A stretch of 64,000 bases of DNA from Knufia peltigerae (Eukaryota > Ascomycota > Eurotiomycetes > Chaetothyriales > Trichomeriaceae), in assembly GCA_030247855.1 (NCBI GenBank), contig JAPDRN010000020.1:1-64000 (forward strand), read 5' to 3'. The notes below the pieces were generated by a model. It saw only the letters and a list, made by a program, of their open reading frames with translations. It searched no databases and was not told the origin of the DNA. A program made the position numbers and the translations under genes. Of this stretch, positions 1 to 11,853 are shown piece by piece (the first letter of the stretch is position 1; the number at the start of each line of letters is the position of its first letter).

Positions 1-306
1 CTCGAGGAACGTTGGCCCTCGAGGAACGTTGGCCCTCGAGGAACGTTGGCCCTCGAGGAACGTTGGCCCTCGAGGAAGGTTGGCCCTCGAGGAACGTTGG
101 CCCTCGAGGAACGCTGGCCCTCGAGGAAGGTTGGCCCTCGAGGAACGCTGGCCCTCGAGGAACGCTGGCCCTCGAGGAACGTTGGCCCTCGAGGAAAGTT
201 GGCCCTCGAGGAACGTTGGCCCTCGAGGAAAGTTGGCCCTCGAGGAACGCTGGCCCTCGAGGAACGCTGGCCCTCGAGGAACGTTGGCCCTCGAGGAAGG
301 TTGGCC
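1..306. repeat. 17-bp minisatellite, 18 tandem copies
   Basis: Eighteen head-to-tail copies of a 17-bp unit, consensus CTCGAGGAACGTTGGCC, start at the first base of the window, so the array may extend to the left. Copies differ only at positions 10-13 (AACGTT, AAGGTT, AACGCT, AAAGTT variants); every copy keeps CTCGAG. Because 17 is not a multiple of 3 and the unit has no stop, all three plus frames stay open across it; these ORFs are by-products of the repeat and not genes. Confidence 0.97.
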
Positions 307-422
307 CCTTCAAATCCGCTCCTGGATTTCAGTTAAGATCCATTCTTTGAGGGATGTCAAGGTATAAAGAGTGCCATCTGATTTAATGTCAATTAAACAG
401 ACTATTTAGTAATCTTCCAAAT

Positions 423-947
423 ATGCGGTTCCACTTTTGGCAGACAAACCATGTAGAGTTTGATATGCAGCAAACTACTCAATGGCGACTATATGCGCTT
501 CTGAGTCGTATATTCACCGTTCCAGACCAGAATAAATGGCTCCAAACTTTTAACATAGTCACTGGACCCGACCTAGTTATCATTGGCCACGATCTAGATG
601 GGCTCTATCATGGCGTAAGCAAGGGGTCAGGCGACTATCTATTTCTCAAGATTATTAAGAAGCCCGACGAAGTTCCAGGATGGTTCGAGGAAATCTTCTT
701 TGACGCATTGCAACCCCACACAAGACACCACGAAACCGATGAAGTGACCCTAGAATCAGGACTGGTCCTTAATATCAGAAGCATACTACAACAGCCCAAA
801 GAGTCCAACGTCCAAGTTAGTCGACTCATCAAAGAAGGACTCTTTGGCAAGAGCTACAGCTGGTATTATTTACACGCAGAGGCAAGGTGCCAGCGAACCA
901 TTGCAAGATTTTGGGAGAAAGGCATTATCGTGGACGTCGACTATTGA
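423..947 (+). CDS. Hypothetical protein, 174 aa
   Basis: An uninterrupted ATG-to-stop frame of 174 codons starts 117 bp after the minisatellite. The product is mixed in composition, with several Trp and His residues and no obvious signal peptide, membrane segment or low-complexity tract. I recognise no domain. The natural-looking composition and lack of a competing frame favour a real gene, but with no intron, homologue or paralogue in the window it could be a chance ORF or a fragment of a longer decayed gene. Confidence 0.4.
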   Translation: MRFHFWQTNHVEFDMQQTTQWRLYALLSRIFTVPDQNKWLQTFNIVTGPDLVIIGHDLDGLYHGVSKGSGDYLFLKIIKKPDEVPGWFEEIFFDALQPHTRHHETDEVTLESGLVLNIRSILQQPKESNVQVSRLIKEGLFGKSYSWYYLHAEARCQRTIARFWEKGIIVDVDY

Positions 948-1459
948 ATGACTATATACTTTGAGGAATACAAGAGAATCCTCCTGGTGTTACCAATGGC
1001 AGAGGCATAGATCCTAGTCAACAAACGGATTTGCCCGATGTGGGGCTCTAGGTTGACAAGGCTTCATCCATTAGTGCTACTATCTATCATGGACCGTTGC
1101 CTATCGTCCTGGGTCGTTTAAGCTATATCTTTCTGGTTTCCTAGATTGATGAACACTGCTAAGATCTGACTGGTAGCCGTTACGGAACTGGAACATGAAA
1201 ATGGCTATGTGGTCTATAGATTGGAGGTACGCAGAGATAGCTATTCACCCTTAATTGCAGATATAATATACAAGCTTACATCTTCCCTAGACCGACATGG
1301 AAATTTTAGAGGAGTGCTTCCAAAGTGAACTGCTCACTTTCCTAGGACTGCGCCATAATTAATAATATCCGTACGCTTAGCTATAGGAGGTCTTAGTCGG
1401 AGTTCACGGGCTTCTCGTTCGATGGACATATCAATCGCTATCCACCAGGAAGTTTGACT
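948..1459. other. Gene-free gap
   Basis: About 510 bp between the small plus-strand ORF and the stop of the ABC transporter gene. I see no open frame of note, no repeat and no RNA gene. It should contain the transporter's 3' untranslated region, as that gene reads leftward into it. Confidence 0.6.
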
Positions 1460-4400
1460 CTAATTTTCATCATCCAAATCTCCTACTTCAGCAGTCATCA
1501 TTTCGCAGTATTTGCCTCCTCTTTTCATCAGTGTGATATGGGTGCCGCATTCGGCGACCCGGCCTTGGTCAAGGACCACAATCTGGTCGGCATGTCTGAT
1601 CGTTACAAGCCTGTGAGCAACCATTAATGTGGTTCGATTTTCACAAAATTTGTTTAGAACTCTTTGAATTTCTTGTTGCCCTCGTGCATCCAGATCAGAA
1701 GTAGCCTCGTCCAGCAATACAATCGGTGGTTTCCTGACCAGAAGACGAGCAATTGAGAGGCGCTGGGCTTCACCGCCTGAGAATAAATCAGGGGTAACGG
1801 TGGTGTCATAGCCGTGTGGAAGCAACAAGATCCTTTCGTGGATGCCGACCTCTCGACATGCTTCGAAAACATCCTCACTGGTAGCATGTGAGCTTCCATA
1901 TTTGACATTATTCATAGCGGAGAGGTGAGAGAATAGACGCGACTTCTGAAGAGATATCCCTATTATGTTTGGTAGTTGCTGAGGACTAATATCTGCAATG
2001 TCTATTCCATCAATCCGAATGGTGCCTGTGTATTGAGGGAGAAGACCTAGAAGCAACTTTAGAATGGTCGACTTCCCACCGCCGTTAACTCCAACTATAG
2101 CGACGGTAGTCCTTGCTGCAATCCCGAGACTGAAGCCTTGCAGGCATGAATGGCCACCTTTGTAGGCGAATTCGACATTTTCAAAACTTATTTCTCCTCG
2201 AGTCCTAGTTTCATTGGGCCATGTGCTGCCTGATGACTTAATCACCGGCTCCTGGAGTATAGAAGTTAGGTGCTCACAGCATGTTGCAGCGTACAGGAGT
2301 CGATCAGAATTTTTCTTCATGCCAGAGAGCTGCTTTCCTATACTTGACCAATATTGATTCAATAGGATAAGATTCCCAACAGGCACATAACCGAGCTGAA
2401 CATAGTGTGATGTGAGTAAAAGCGCGGGAAGAAGTATAAAGTCGATCAAGGTCAACCTGATACTACCATTCAGATCCAGCGCATCAAGGTACTTTCTCTC
2501 GGATTCGAGCTGGCGCTGTACAGCTGTTTCGTGCTTCTCCATCTGGTCTTGCTGTTGGTTTGAGCAAGTAATGATCTCGTAGTTGTCAATTGTCTCTTGC
2601 ATGATTTGAGACCTGTGTCGTGCTTTGTCTTGATGAGCTCGCGCCAAAGCGGACAGTCTCGCAGCATCTTTCGTGGCCGTAATAATGTATAGAGTAGCAA
2701 GCACGGCTAGGACTGAGAATAGTCTTCCGTTGATTCTCTGTGGCAGGACGATCATCGCAAGGCCGAAGTCCAGCAGTAGTCCACACATATTCCAGGCTGA
2801 AACTACTGCGTATGAAAGTGTGGTCGCTTGTGATAAACCCTCTTTCAGCGCTCCTGATTTTTGACTGCTATGAAATTCCCAAGGAAGATTAAGGAGCGTG
2901 TTGTGGCCGCTGGTTAATATCTTGCCAGATATCTCTTGGGACAAGCGTGTCAATGCCTTATCTTGGAGGTAGCTAAAAGAATTTAACATCTTCGCTACTA
3001 CAAATGAAATAATCAATGCCATCTGCGACCCAGTACTCGATTGTGGCAAGAACAGTTGATCTATGATGAGTCCTAGAAGAATCGACGTTATGAGTGGAAG
3101 GAGGCGGTCGAGTATAAGATAAGTGGCAGTGACCCAAGTCCACCATCGGTTTGTTGGTCGGACTAACGGTCCAATAACTCTCCAGGATTGACCGAGATAC
3201 CGTCTGATTTCTTGTGCAGGTGTGTGACCACTCCTGAAATTGTGATTTCTTGGTTGACAGAAATTTCGGCCGCTGGTATCTGTTTCGCAAAGGAGTGGTG
3301 TCTCTTCTGTGGATCGATATTTTGGTGTCTGTACAAAGCTGAGAAAGAGCAACAAGATCAATCTTGCAGTACGGATAGCAGTCACAGCGTCGACGTTATA
3401 TGAGATGTTGAGGCTCCTCAAGGAAAATGAAATGAGGAGGGCAGATTCAAAGCACGCGTAGAGTCTCCAAGACAGCGTAAACGTTGAAAGACAAGCCTCA
3501 TGCAAAGCGTAGAAAAATATGGTAGACCACACCAAAATGGATGTCGTAGTATACGTCTGCGAACGTCAGTGTTAACACAGTTTAAGCTCAATCATTTGTA
3601 GCAAACTCACAAAGATATCGATGGGGACAGAGAAAAAGTCATCGTCCCTGGAACAGTAGATGACAGATTCAATGCCCTAGACTTCATTAGCCTTCTTTCT
3701 TCTTAAGACGGGTGAAGAAGATTCACAAGACAGATGCATATTGACAACGACAATATCACGAAGAGCTTTTGATCATGAGGTGGTTCTTGGCTTGTAGTGA
3801 GGTAGCTCAGTAGCAGTGAAATTCCAAGACCTATAGGGTTCACAATGTGTAAACTGGCAGAAATGGACCAAAATACTGTCTCCTGCCAAGCTGCCATTTT
3901 AGAGAAAGTGAAATGATGGTAGGAAGCTACCTCCTGGCAAGCATGTTTGCTTTTGTATCTCGTAGGGTGGCTGCGGTAAAGTAATTGGAGTTCCATACTT
4001 GGATAAGCCTACATAAATGGCTTGACGGGCCTTAAAGGGTTATGCATATTGTGACATGTCGTAGGTACATATGGTTTCACACTCAGCCCATCATTTGCCA
4101 AGGTATACAAGCTAATGCACTACTGTTAAGTAGTTGTCTTTGGGCTTATTGAGGCCTGTGTTTTGTAGTAACGTTGATATTCTCGGTTGATGTGACAAAT
4201 AATAAAGGCTACCAACCATGCATACGTAACCAACGTTTAATCCGTACACGCAGCACCAACATGACATCTAATGTCTTATTTAATTCGATAATTAGCTCTC
4301 AAAAAAAAAGCTTTATGAGCGCACGGAGCGGGACCAGGGCATTCACAGCGACCATGAGGACCTAATAAAAGTCAGACAGAGTATTCACCAAATTTGAACA

Positions 4401-5159
4401 CTAACCAGAAGGCTTGCAGTGGCTGGCGATGCTAACAAAATCGTGATTATCAACATGCCAACAAACAGACTGCTTGCCCTTAGCAGACTGAGCCCGATTC
4501 GAATTGCATTATTCCTCCGTGAGCTCGTTGTCTGGCCCGTATACCCTGTGTCTACCCGATAATTGCTTCTCATCAATGTTGAATTTATGGCGAAAAGGAA
4601 GAGCTGTTCGATCATGGACAGCACACCAAACCACAGTAACTCTTGCTTCAAACCACTGGCATTGAATTAGTAGAGATTATTCCTGATGTGCATAGAAAAC
4701 TCACATATAATAGGGCAGAAGCCAGGAGAACCTTATCAAGGTATAACAACAAAGTATGCCAACCAAATACTTTTGATGAAGTTCGACAAAGGCGAACATT
4801 TGGTAGGTTATAGTGTACACAGAGTACATCGTCGCAAAGTCAGTTTAATCCGTTTGCATGTACAATTCACTCACCTCTAGAACCCCCCCAAGCGAAATTC
4901 CTATGCGTGGTATAATGCTGGTGTACTCTGATTCCGTACATATCAATAGCAAAGCTATTCCTCCCAAATGCAGCTGCACAATATGGTATACTAGCGCCAT
5001 GAATCGTGTGTCTCTCATCGACGGTGTCTTGTAGTCTTTCCAGTCTTTCGAATTCTCCCAAAGAAACAGCAACAACAAGATGCCATTCTCAACATTGAGT
5101 ATGTATGCAGCAGGAATGATCAAAGACATCTTGGAAGTTGTGTCGAGAGCATCTTCAGT
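1460..5159 (-). CDS. HMT1-type ABC half transporter (multi-exon)
   Basis: The large 3' exon (1460-3556) encodes one ABC transmembrane domain and one nucleotide-binding domain. Walker A is GVNGGGKST, the signature is FSGGEAQR, Walker B is PPIVLLDEATSDLD, and the H-loop His is in MVAHRL. Upstream exons add hydrophobic N-terminal segments (parts of 3727-3996, 4406-4651 and 4875-5159), matching the extra TMD0 of heavy-metal-tolerance (HMT1-like) half transporters of the ABCB group, which sit in the vacuolar membrane and export thiol-peptide or metal complexes. Introns I can place are 3557-3610, 3677-3726 and 4362-4405; a GTGAGT donor lies at 4874-4869. The exons between 3997 and 4361 and between 4652 and 4868, and the first ATG (5127-5129, or further upstream of an acceptor near 5160), are unresolved. 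Substrate is inferred from the family only. Confidence 0.82.
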
Positions 5160-5300
5160 CTGCAGTCAGAATCAAAGGTTATAGTAGTGCGTAAACTATA
5201 TCACCGAAACGTTCCTAGACCCGATAGGGAAGACAATGTGGAACCTCGGATACAAGGGTAGTGCCGTAGCGAGCCCTAGCGCATCGGCTGATCCTCCTTT

Positions 5301-5445
5301 CTTCCCTTCCCACTGCAGGGTCATGCTCTGTCCCTTCCCACTGCAGGGTCTTGCTCTGTCCCTTCCCACTGTAGGGTCATGCTCTATCCCTTCCCACTGC
5401 AGGATCGGTCTCTGTCCCTTTTAACTGCAGGGTCAGTCCGTCTTC
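5301..5445. repeat. 28-bp tandem repeat, five copies
   Basis: Five copies at an exact 28-bp period (CACTGCAGG cores at 5311, 5339, 5367, 5395, and a diverged copy at 5423). The shared part is CCTTCCCACTGCAGGGTC followed by a variable TCATGCTCTGTC-like segment. The array lies in the upstream region shared by the leftward ABC transporter gene and the rightward gene starting at 5514. An ORF running through it from 5379 is an extension of the real downstream frame. Confidence 0.95.
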
Positions 5446-5513
5446 TCTGTCTCTCTCTGGCAAGAGCATACTATAACGACTTTACCTGTTCAGAACTATT
5501 CTTTACTTGCAAA

Positions 5514-6479
5514 ATGGATGGTCATGATCTTATACATCATGCAATGGAAGGCTTCCGTGCCGCAGTCAGCCTGACCAAGGCAATCAAGCACGATTTCATC
5601 CATTGCGAAACAGTACCTCCTGTTCCCGAATCCCACGAGCTTCAGATGCTTGCAACTGAACTGACTGACATAGTGAGTTGCATTTGCAGCTATTTTACCA
5701 TCAGTGAGAATCAAGAAGATCTTCAGATCCTAAACAGAATGATCAGAATGACTTCGCAGTCACGTAACCAGGCACGCAATGGGACCGTGTCTACGGAACT
5801 GTTCAGGAGCAACATCAGCAGCATTTTCTATCCTCCCTCTGAGAATCCTGTTGTTCAACCGCAAAGCAAAAAACGACAGGCCACAGTCGAAAGTCGGGCT
5901 ATGACAATCCGCCAGCTCCCGCACGATTCAATTGTGTATTTCGCAGCAACTACACCGTTGACCTGGAGAACCGTTAAGGGTCCGGTGTTTGAGATCATCC
6001 TGCACAGAGCTGCAGCATCTCAGCGACTACCGGTACCTCACAAATTGACGGATCAACTGAAAAGCTTGCAATCCGAGTCTATCTACCAACCGGTACCGCA
6101 ATATAAAAAATTTTGTCAAGGTACAATGCCTTCCTTGAACCTGATCTTGTCTGAGAAGCGTTGACATTGCAAAGATTTCGACGCACGAAGACCCTTGGAA
6201 ACGCAAATATCGTCGAAGAAAAGGCCTCGAGAGCAAATTGCGTTTCAGCCCAGCTTATACGGCCCTCTGGGCGGCTCCGTGGCATTCACTATTCCTGATG
6301 AGGCTCTCGACAACGTGCTTGCGATGACACCGGATAAAAAATCGTCTATTATCATGGTTCCATTCGCTAGGAAAAATTCTATGATATCAATTTCAATAGG
6401 ACGACACAGTGCTTTGAGTGTTGTAAATCGGCTGGAGCTACCTATGATTGACGAAACAGCTTTAGTTGGACTTGTATAG
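5514..6479 (+). CDS. Hypothetical protein, 303 aa, two exons
   Basis: Exon 1 runs from the ATG at 5514 to 6120 and exon 2 from 6175 to 6479. The 54-bp intron has a GTACAA donor, a TTGAC branch-like motif and an AAAG acceptor; splicing joins two ORFs in frame. I chose 5514 over an upstream ATG at 5379 because the upstream stretch only translates the 28-bp repeat. The N-terminal 120 residues look helical with two Cys-containing segments; the C-terminal part is basic around an SSKKRPRE stretch, a possible nuclear signal. No domain recognised. The 3' end overlaps a possible convergent minus-strand ORF. Confidence 0.55.
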
Positions 6480-7059
6480 CTTCAGACGGACAATCGATAG
6501 GTATCAGACCGACATAAAACTCTTTCTTCGATACAAGCTCCCACAGCACATTTGTATTATCTTTCGAATAGACACGGACACAACCAAATTCGAGATAGCC
6601 TTGAGGGGGTTTGAAAACCACGAACCGAACACTTGCATCGGCTTCCAACTCTTCCGCGGAGTAATGGCGCCAATTCTCTGGAGGGGAAAGCTTCGTGATA
6701 TCTGTACTGAACTATCGTGGAAGGTTCTATCAGCTATTGATCGTCGTTTGCTTTGGCAGAAAAGCATTGGCTACCTGTTTCGCGATTATTGCAGCCAGGG
6801 TATTATCGTCCTCGGGGAGGTCTGACAACGCGCAGTAATACATCTCGTAGAGTATGATGATTGGTCGATTCACCTTGCTCCAAGACAATCTTCTAGAAGT
6901 TCTCGATGGGGTTATGAGGCCGGTATTCGCATGAGACTCGAGCGTCTGCTGTGGCGGTTTGCGGTTGAATTCTTCGGTCGATATTGAGCTGCTATCGAGA
7001 ATCAGGCCCCCCCAGAGGCACGGGTGAAAGGGTTCATCACGTGGACTTTTTTGTGCCAA
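6442..7059 (-). CDS. Possible hypothetical gene, start unresolved
   Basis: Two minus-strand open segments (about 6775-7059 and 6442-6690) have protein-like composition and are in the same phase. They can be joined by an 84-bp intron (6691-6774, GTAGCC donor, AAG acceptor) that removes three in-frame stops. The joined product would contain a D/E-rich middle and an aromatic-rich C-terminal part. There is no ATG at the 5' end: the first codon of the open frame is TTG at 7059, preceded by a stop, so an upstream exon is missing or this is a remnant. It overlaps the end of the plus-strand gene by 38 bp. No family recognised. Confidence 0.28.
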
Positions 7060-7724
7060 GCAGTTTCATTCCCGGATCGAAGTCGTGAAGGGGACCTTTT
7101 CAGTTAGCCGTGAACATGAAGATGGGTAACCACACTAGTCATTCATTATTCTATGAGGAATCCCTAACAAAACACATCACAACAGTCTTCTTGACAACCC
7201 AAAGGCAAAAGAAGTCTGTTTCGGCTTCCTTTAGTAATCAGGCTCCGCCTGTCAAGCATTTTGGGAGTTCTGTGCCCGGGAAATCCAATTCTAATTGGAC
7301 CATCATGAAAAGCCTTGAGGCGCTAGCCCGAACGGCAGCCTCATTCCCTTAACTATTCGTGTCCATTTACAAGTGACGGTTAGATGTGGGCCGTACGATG
7401 GAACCGACTCTTTGAGCAGGAAAGGAGGAATGGCCGATTTCAGCCAGACCAGCATAATGTCACCTGCAAAGGTGGTTGCCCCATTCTTCGATTATCATCG
7501 TACTTTACCTGCTTTACTTTCGTTTGTGCCTTTACTTGTCCTTCTCTGTTCTAGTCAGTGAAGCTCGACAATGCGATATTGTTTTGGATTTCTCCTGTCC
7601 TTGAACCCAACAACTTACCAGCAGCCAAAATTCCGTCTGTCTCAAGTCTACCTGCCTTCCAAGCATCTCCTTTCGGGTGACCGACCCTTGATACAGATCT
7701 GCTACTGTATTCAAGACACCAGCA
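7060..7724. other. Gene-free upstream region
   Basis: About 660 bp with only short competing ORFs on both strands (for example 7110-7352, plus), none with convincing composition or splice context. It lies upstream of the regulator-like gene starting at 7725. I specifically looked for a Zn2Cys6 cluster here, as would be expected 5' of a fungal regulator gene, and saw none. Confidence 0.5.
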
Positions 7725-9212
7725 ATGACAGAGACAGAGCGTCGTCCTCAGAGGATCACCCTCGTTAATCAGGTCTGCAGCTGGCCTGCCATTGCAGGCC
7801 ATTTTCAGCCACCTCTATATCTTGGTTGCAGAGATGCCGAACTATCGAGGGACATACAGGAGACTGAAGTCGAGCTTAGTTCATCAAACATTCAATACCC
7901 TGGGGTCAAGTCCATATCAATGGAAGGAGTCAACATCTCGCGTTGTGTTGACATATATCAACAGACAATCTTCTCAATTCATCCTGTCTTGAATATTGGA
8001 AAGCTTCGTCTGATTTCCGACTCGTTCGAGGCTTCTTCAGGGAGAGCACGGCGCAATGCACAATACGATCTCACAGATACAGTCGTGCTTCTCGTTGTCG
8101 CTCTAGGCCAATTGTTTGAGCACGGCCTCCCGGCACGGTCACGGCCGCTATACAGTCTTCCTTCTACTCTGAGACTGTCTGATATCCCGGGATTTGAGAC
8201 TTTCTCAGAGGCAGTGGCTCTTCTTGAATCAATGGCTGGGAGCATTTCGATCCTCTACGTCCAAGCAAATTTACTGGCTACTATTTACATGTGCCATGTA
8301 TTCGAGCTATCTGAGAGTGTGAAATACCTGCGCAATGCATGTAACGCACTTGAAGTTGACATGAAAGTCTATCCTGAAGTCGATATGGAAGAAGAAAATC
8401 TCAGAATTTTTGCATATTGGATCTGTCTAGACCTTTATAGTGATCTTCAGGCACAGATTGTTACAGATATCTCATCTCTTCTAGCTAACGCTCGATTTTG
8501 GAGTTGGGAACGCTCTGAGTTACCTACTCACATCTCGATTGGACTCGAGCAGGAGAAGGCAGTCGAAATCTGTGGGCATTTCATTCATTGGATTCAGCTT
8601 AAAAGGCTCCAAAACGAAGTCCTATCCTCGATTTACCCTTTAAATTCAGATATTCACTATATTCCTGATCGACATATGATGAAAGAATTTGAGCAAAGAC
8701 TTATCAGCTTTAGACTGATGCTACGGGTGCTACGAGGCGATGACTGGGATAAGACTGAGGATTTGGAGCAAGTTTCATCACGGAAGCAAGTCTTGACAAG
8801 AGCCTTGTTCTACGAAACGCAATTTCTGGTGTGGTTACCTGTTCTGCAGTATGTTGGGCATCAATCAAATGCCTCTACCGAGTACTTGCATGGTTATAAG
8901 AGTTGTGTCGACGCAGCTCGCCATTACTCTGCGGTTCTCAGCAACATCGATCTCTTGTCAATCATCGACACATACAAGGTAATCTCAACGTGAGTGTAGC
9001 TTTTTTTGTTGTACCATTCCATACTTACGGATATTAGACATATTATTGTCCTGCTTGTTCTTCACATCACAAGACAGTCAAACAAGCTCGATTCATCTCC
9101 AAGAAAGCTGACGGTTCGACTAGAAAAGATCTTTCAGTCATGCCATAATTACTCGCCTACTTTGGACACGCTCATTAACATCGTCAGGCGGACTGTTCCT
9201 AAAGACGCATAA
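7725..9212 (+). CDS. Fungal transcription-regulator-like protein lacking Zn2Cys6
   Basis: Exon 1 (7725-8989) and exon 2 (9038-9212) are joined across a 48-bp intron (GTGAGT donor, ATATTAG acceptor), giving 479 aa. The central region, with FETFSEAVALLESMAGSIS, repeated Leu-rich helices, a FAYWICLDLYSDLQAQ-type segment and a long run of aromatic helices, resembles the regulatory half (middle homology region) of fungal binuclear-cluster transcription factors. The DNA-binding Cys6 motif is absent from the N-terminus. It may be a DNA-binding-free regulator, a truncated paralogue, or a gene whose first exon I have missed. Assignment rests on overall pattern and is moderate. Confidence 0.62.
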
Positions 9213-9921
9213 GGTTCATAGGGAAATACTGATGTTTCATATCAACCAAGTTTTCAAGTTCACTCAGTAGGATCATTGATCTCGTCAAATTGATTTGGAA
9301 TCAGCTAGCCACGTACCATCTCAGAAAGGATGAAAAGTGACTAGTATGATTTATGGTGAAGACTCAGGATGGACAGGCAAGGCGCTCCTTCTCCTTCGTG
9401 TGTAAGCTAGACAACTTGGTTGGGAGGGGCGCGGCTGCACCACAAATAACTAGGGCGGGTCATGAACAGGGAAACTTGAGCTGAAGAATAGAAGCACACT
9501 TGTCCGCCGACTTGATCGTCCCGTCTGATTCGAGAAGACGTGCTCATCTGAAACCCGCATGACAATCCGCAAAACATAGCCACCTACAGAACAATCCAAC
9601 CCCTGGAATTCCCTTCACATTGGCGAAAGCACTGTGCATCTCCGGATGGTTTAAGTGCAAGGGTGGGCAAGGTCTTCCCAGAATGATGGCAACGCAGGCC
9701 ATTCTGCATCTTCCTCCAACACATCTCAAGCCTTCCTTATCCTGGTTTTGCCCTGGTTTTGCCCCTTCATTAGGCTCGACCCGCCAAATTCGGCATTCAT
9801 CAAAGCAGAACAATGTAACCATGTAATATAGAAGCCACGACAGGATGGCTGAATTATTATTCGGATGCTTTGTTGCTTCGGCTGTCTGATAGGGGGTTTA
9901 AGAATCAGCTTTTGCATTTGA
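9213..9921. other. Gene-free gap
   Basis: About 700 bp after the regulator gene. Opposed ORFs at 9544-9822 (-) and 9620-9826 (+) are mirror shadows of one another with no coding character. No repeat or RNA gene seen. Confidence 0.5.
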
Positions 9922-10188
9922 TTACACTGCTGTAGTCTTACTGCGGATGGTCTTAGTTCGTAACCGGAGAAGCTCATAGATAGCCTCCTCGTCTCCTTGT
10001 AGCTTGTCTGCGATGGTATTGTTTTCATTTTGCCGTAGATATTGAAGGTATTCTTCAACGTTCCGCTTCTGCTTATCAGCGCCCAGGTCTTCCCATTTGG
10101 AAGGCTCAGGTCCAAGGAACTTCCCAGCTTCCTGTCTTGCCTTCTTCATTTCCCGTTGATTTAGACCCAGTCTTTCCCATATTGACAT
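9922..10188 (-). CDS. Small charged hypothetical protein, 88 aa
   Basis: A compact ATG-initiated frame of 88 codons. The product is rich in Lys, Arg, Glu and Gln, begins SIWERLGLNQREMKKARQEA, and is predicted to be mostly alpha-helical with no membrane segment or Cys pattern. The amphipathic, evenly charged composition looks more like a real short protein than a chance frame. I do not recognise the family. About 600 bp of unannotated sequence separates it from the next gene on the right. Confidence 0.45.
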   Translation of the reverse strand: MSIWERLGLNQREMKKARQEAGKFLGPEPSKWEDLGADKQKRNVEEYLQYLRQNENNTIADKLQGDEEAIYELLRLRTKTIRSKTTAV

Positions 10189-10812
10189 CTCGTTATGAAT
10201 GCGCTACTGAAGCAGGTTTTAGATGATTCGAGTGTAGTGTATCCGTATTATTACGGTGGGAAATGAAACAACAGCAGGCCCGCGATGATCGAATGTGTGT
10301 GACGTGGCGGAACGAGAAATTTTGCACTAAATCCAGTGCTAGGGAGGCGATTGGATTGGACATTTCCCAGCCGAGAAATGTGGTTGTGCGCCAATGCTAA
10401 GATGATCCAGCATGTATTTTGCAGCACGCCAGTGAAGCGGTGTACGACCAACAAATGCAATTAAAACCATAACCCTGGTCTGCGACCAGAACTATTGGAA
10501 AAAACCAACAATCCGGCAATTTAAATGTTGGTGTCGCCTCACTTTCGTTAGTGCCTAACACTTCCAGTCCCTCCCATAGCACTGTCAACCAGGATCCAAA
10601 ATCGGCAGGATCGTCTTTGCGGCCAAAACTACTCGTAACGTCGCTTCAACAAAGGCTAACTAGCAACCTATGACGCAGCGTGTAAACTGATTTCGACAAT
10701 ACATAAATACCAGGGAGGGTTTGTAGAGTGAAGTATTGAAATCACCTTTCCTACTCTGGACTTCTTTTTCTCAAGTATACGAGCATCGATATCGACACAG
10801 CAACAATTGAAT
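10189..10812. other. Intergenic region
   Basis: About 620 bp between divergently oriented small genes. Short minus ORFs here (10251-10460, 10397-10588) lack convincing composition. The right part should contain the promoter of the gene at 10813. Confidence 0.5.
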
Positions 10813-11532
10813 ATGCCAGACTACCAGACCAAACGCCGAAAGTATAGCGATGACTGCCAGAAACCATCATTGCCCAGAGTTCAACAAATGCATCCCGTTC
10901 CTCTAGTTTACTTTGATGAATATCACCGCACTTTACTTCACCTGGACAAGCCATTCCGCATGCCTTCCTGCATGCCAATCGGCGATGCTCTTTCAGAGGC
11001 TCAGGCCTGGGGCCAGCAACACGTTGTGGAGTACTTGAAACCACATGCACAGGCTTTCGTTATGAGAACCACAAATCAAGAAGCAGAGCCTGACGCCAAA
11101 CAACTTTTCAATATGCATGTCACCCTTCTTGCTTTAGGCGTAGGACAACTCGCCTACCAAGTCCACAAAAATGGACGTCTCACACCTGCAACGTTAACGA
11201 TGGTCAGGGGTCAATCCAAAAAGGCTTTCACCATGGAAATTTGTCTCAAGTCGCATCTCCATGGGAGAATTGAGAAGTTACAGGTCGACAATGAAAGACT
11301 TGAGGACCGAGAGGGAACGTGCCTACGCTTCGGATTGGATTTTGCGAAAGGTATGCCAGCTTCCTGGAAACTCGATTGGAGTAGTGTACGCTGTACTAGA
11401 AGCCCAATTACGATCGGGGGTTTGATCGATTGATCAATCTTAGAGATGTCACAAAACGGGCTCCAGGTTCAGAGTGTTGACATATCCTGCCCGTCAATAT
11501 CTGGAGATTCTGCCTTCGTCAAAAGAAGTTAA
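10813..11532 (+). CDS. Hypothetical protein, about 208 aa
   Basis: The first in-frame ATG is at 10813; an upstream TTG at 10807 is not a credible start. Translation without splicing ends at 11433. A GTATGC donor at 11351 and a CTTAG acceptor at 11441-11443 define a 93-bp intron that gives an alternative C-terminus ending at 11532 (208 aa), which reads more naturally. The protein starts basic (TKRRKY), has a mid-region with SEAQAWGQQHVVEYL, and near residue 150 a KSHLHGRIEKLQVDNERLED helix that could be a short coiled coil. No family recognised. Confidence 0.45.
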
Positions 11533-11853
11533 TGTTGTCTTGTATCATTACAATGGATTAGTGTATCAATGTCCAAAATCTTCTCAATATCAATGGGTCG
11601 GTTATGTCCTTTATGGTACTCTGCAGTTATCAATTTTCTCGTCCGCGTCCTCAGCTTTCCATACATCTATGTGATGACTATCTGGAGTGTAGGACTCCTG
11701 CATAAGTGTAGGAGTTCCTAGGCTTCCCCCCTGGTAAGACGCCCATAGCCCCTGCATTTAGCTGTGACTATACACCGCCATTCTGTGTCAGGAGATCGTA
11801 AGAGCCGAAGGTTTTTAATATACAGTCGTCACAGCAAGATCGAGATAATTAAA

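Noticed and set aside
12..367. Three overlapping plus-strand ORFs of 96-112 codons through the 17-bp repeat
   Set aside because: They are the three frames of the tandem repeat; the amino-acid periodicity mirrors the 17-bp unit.
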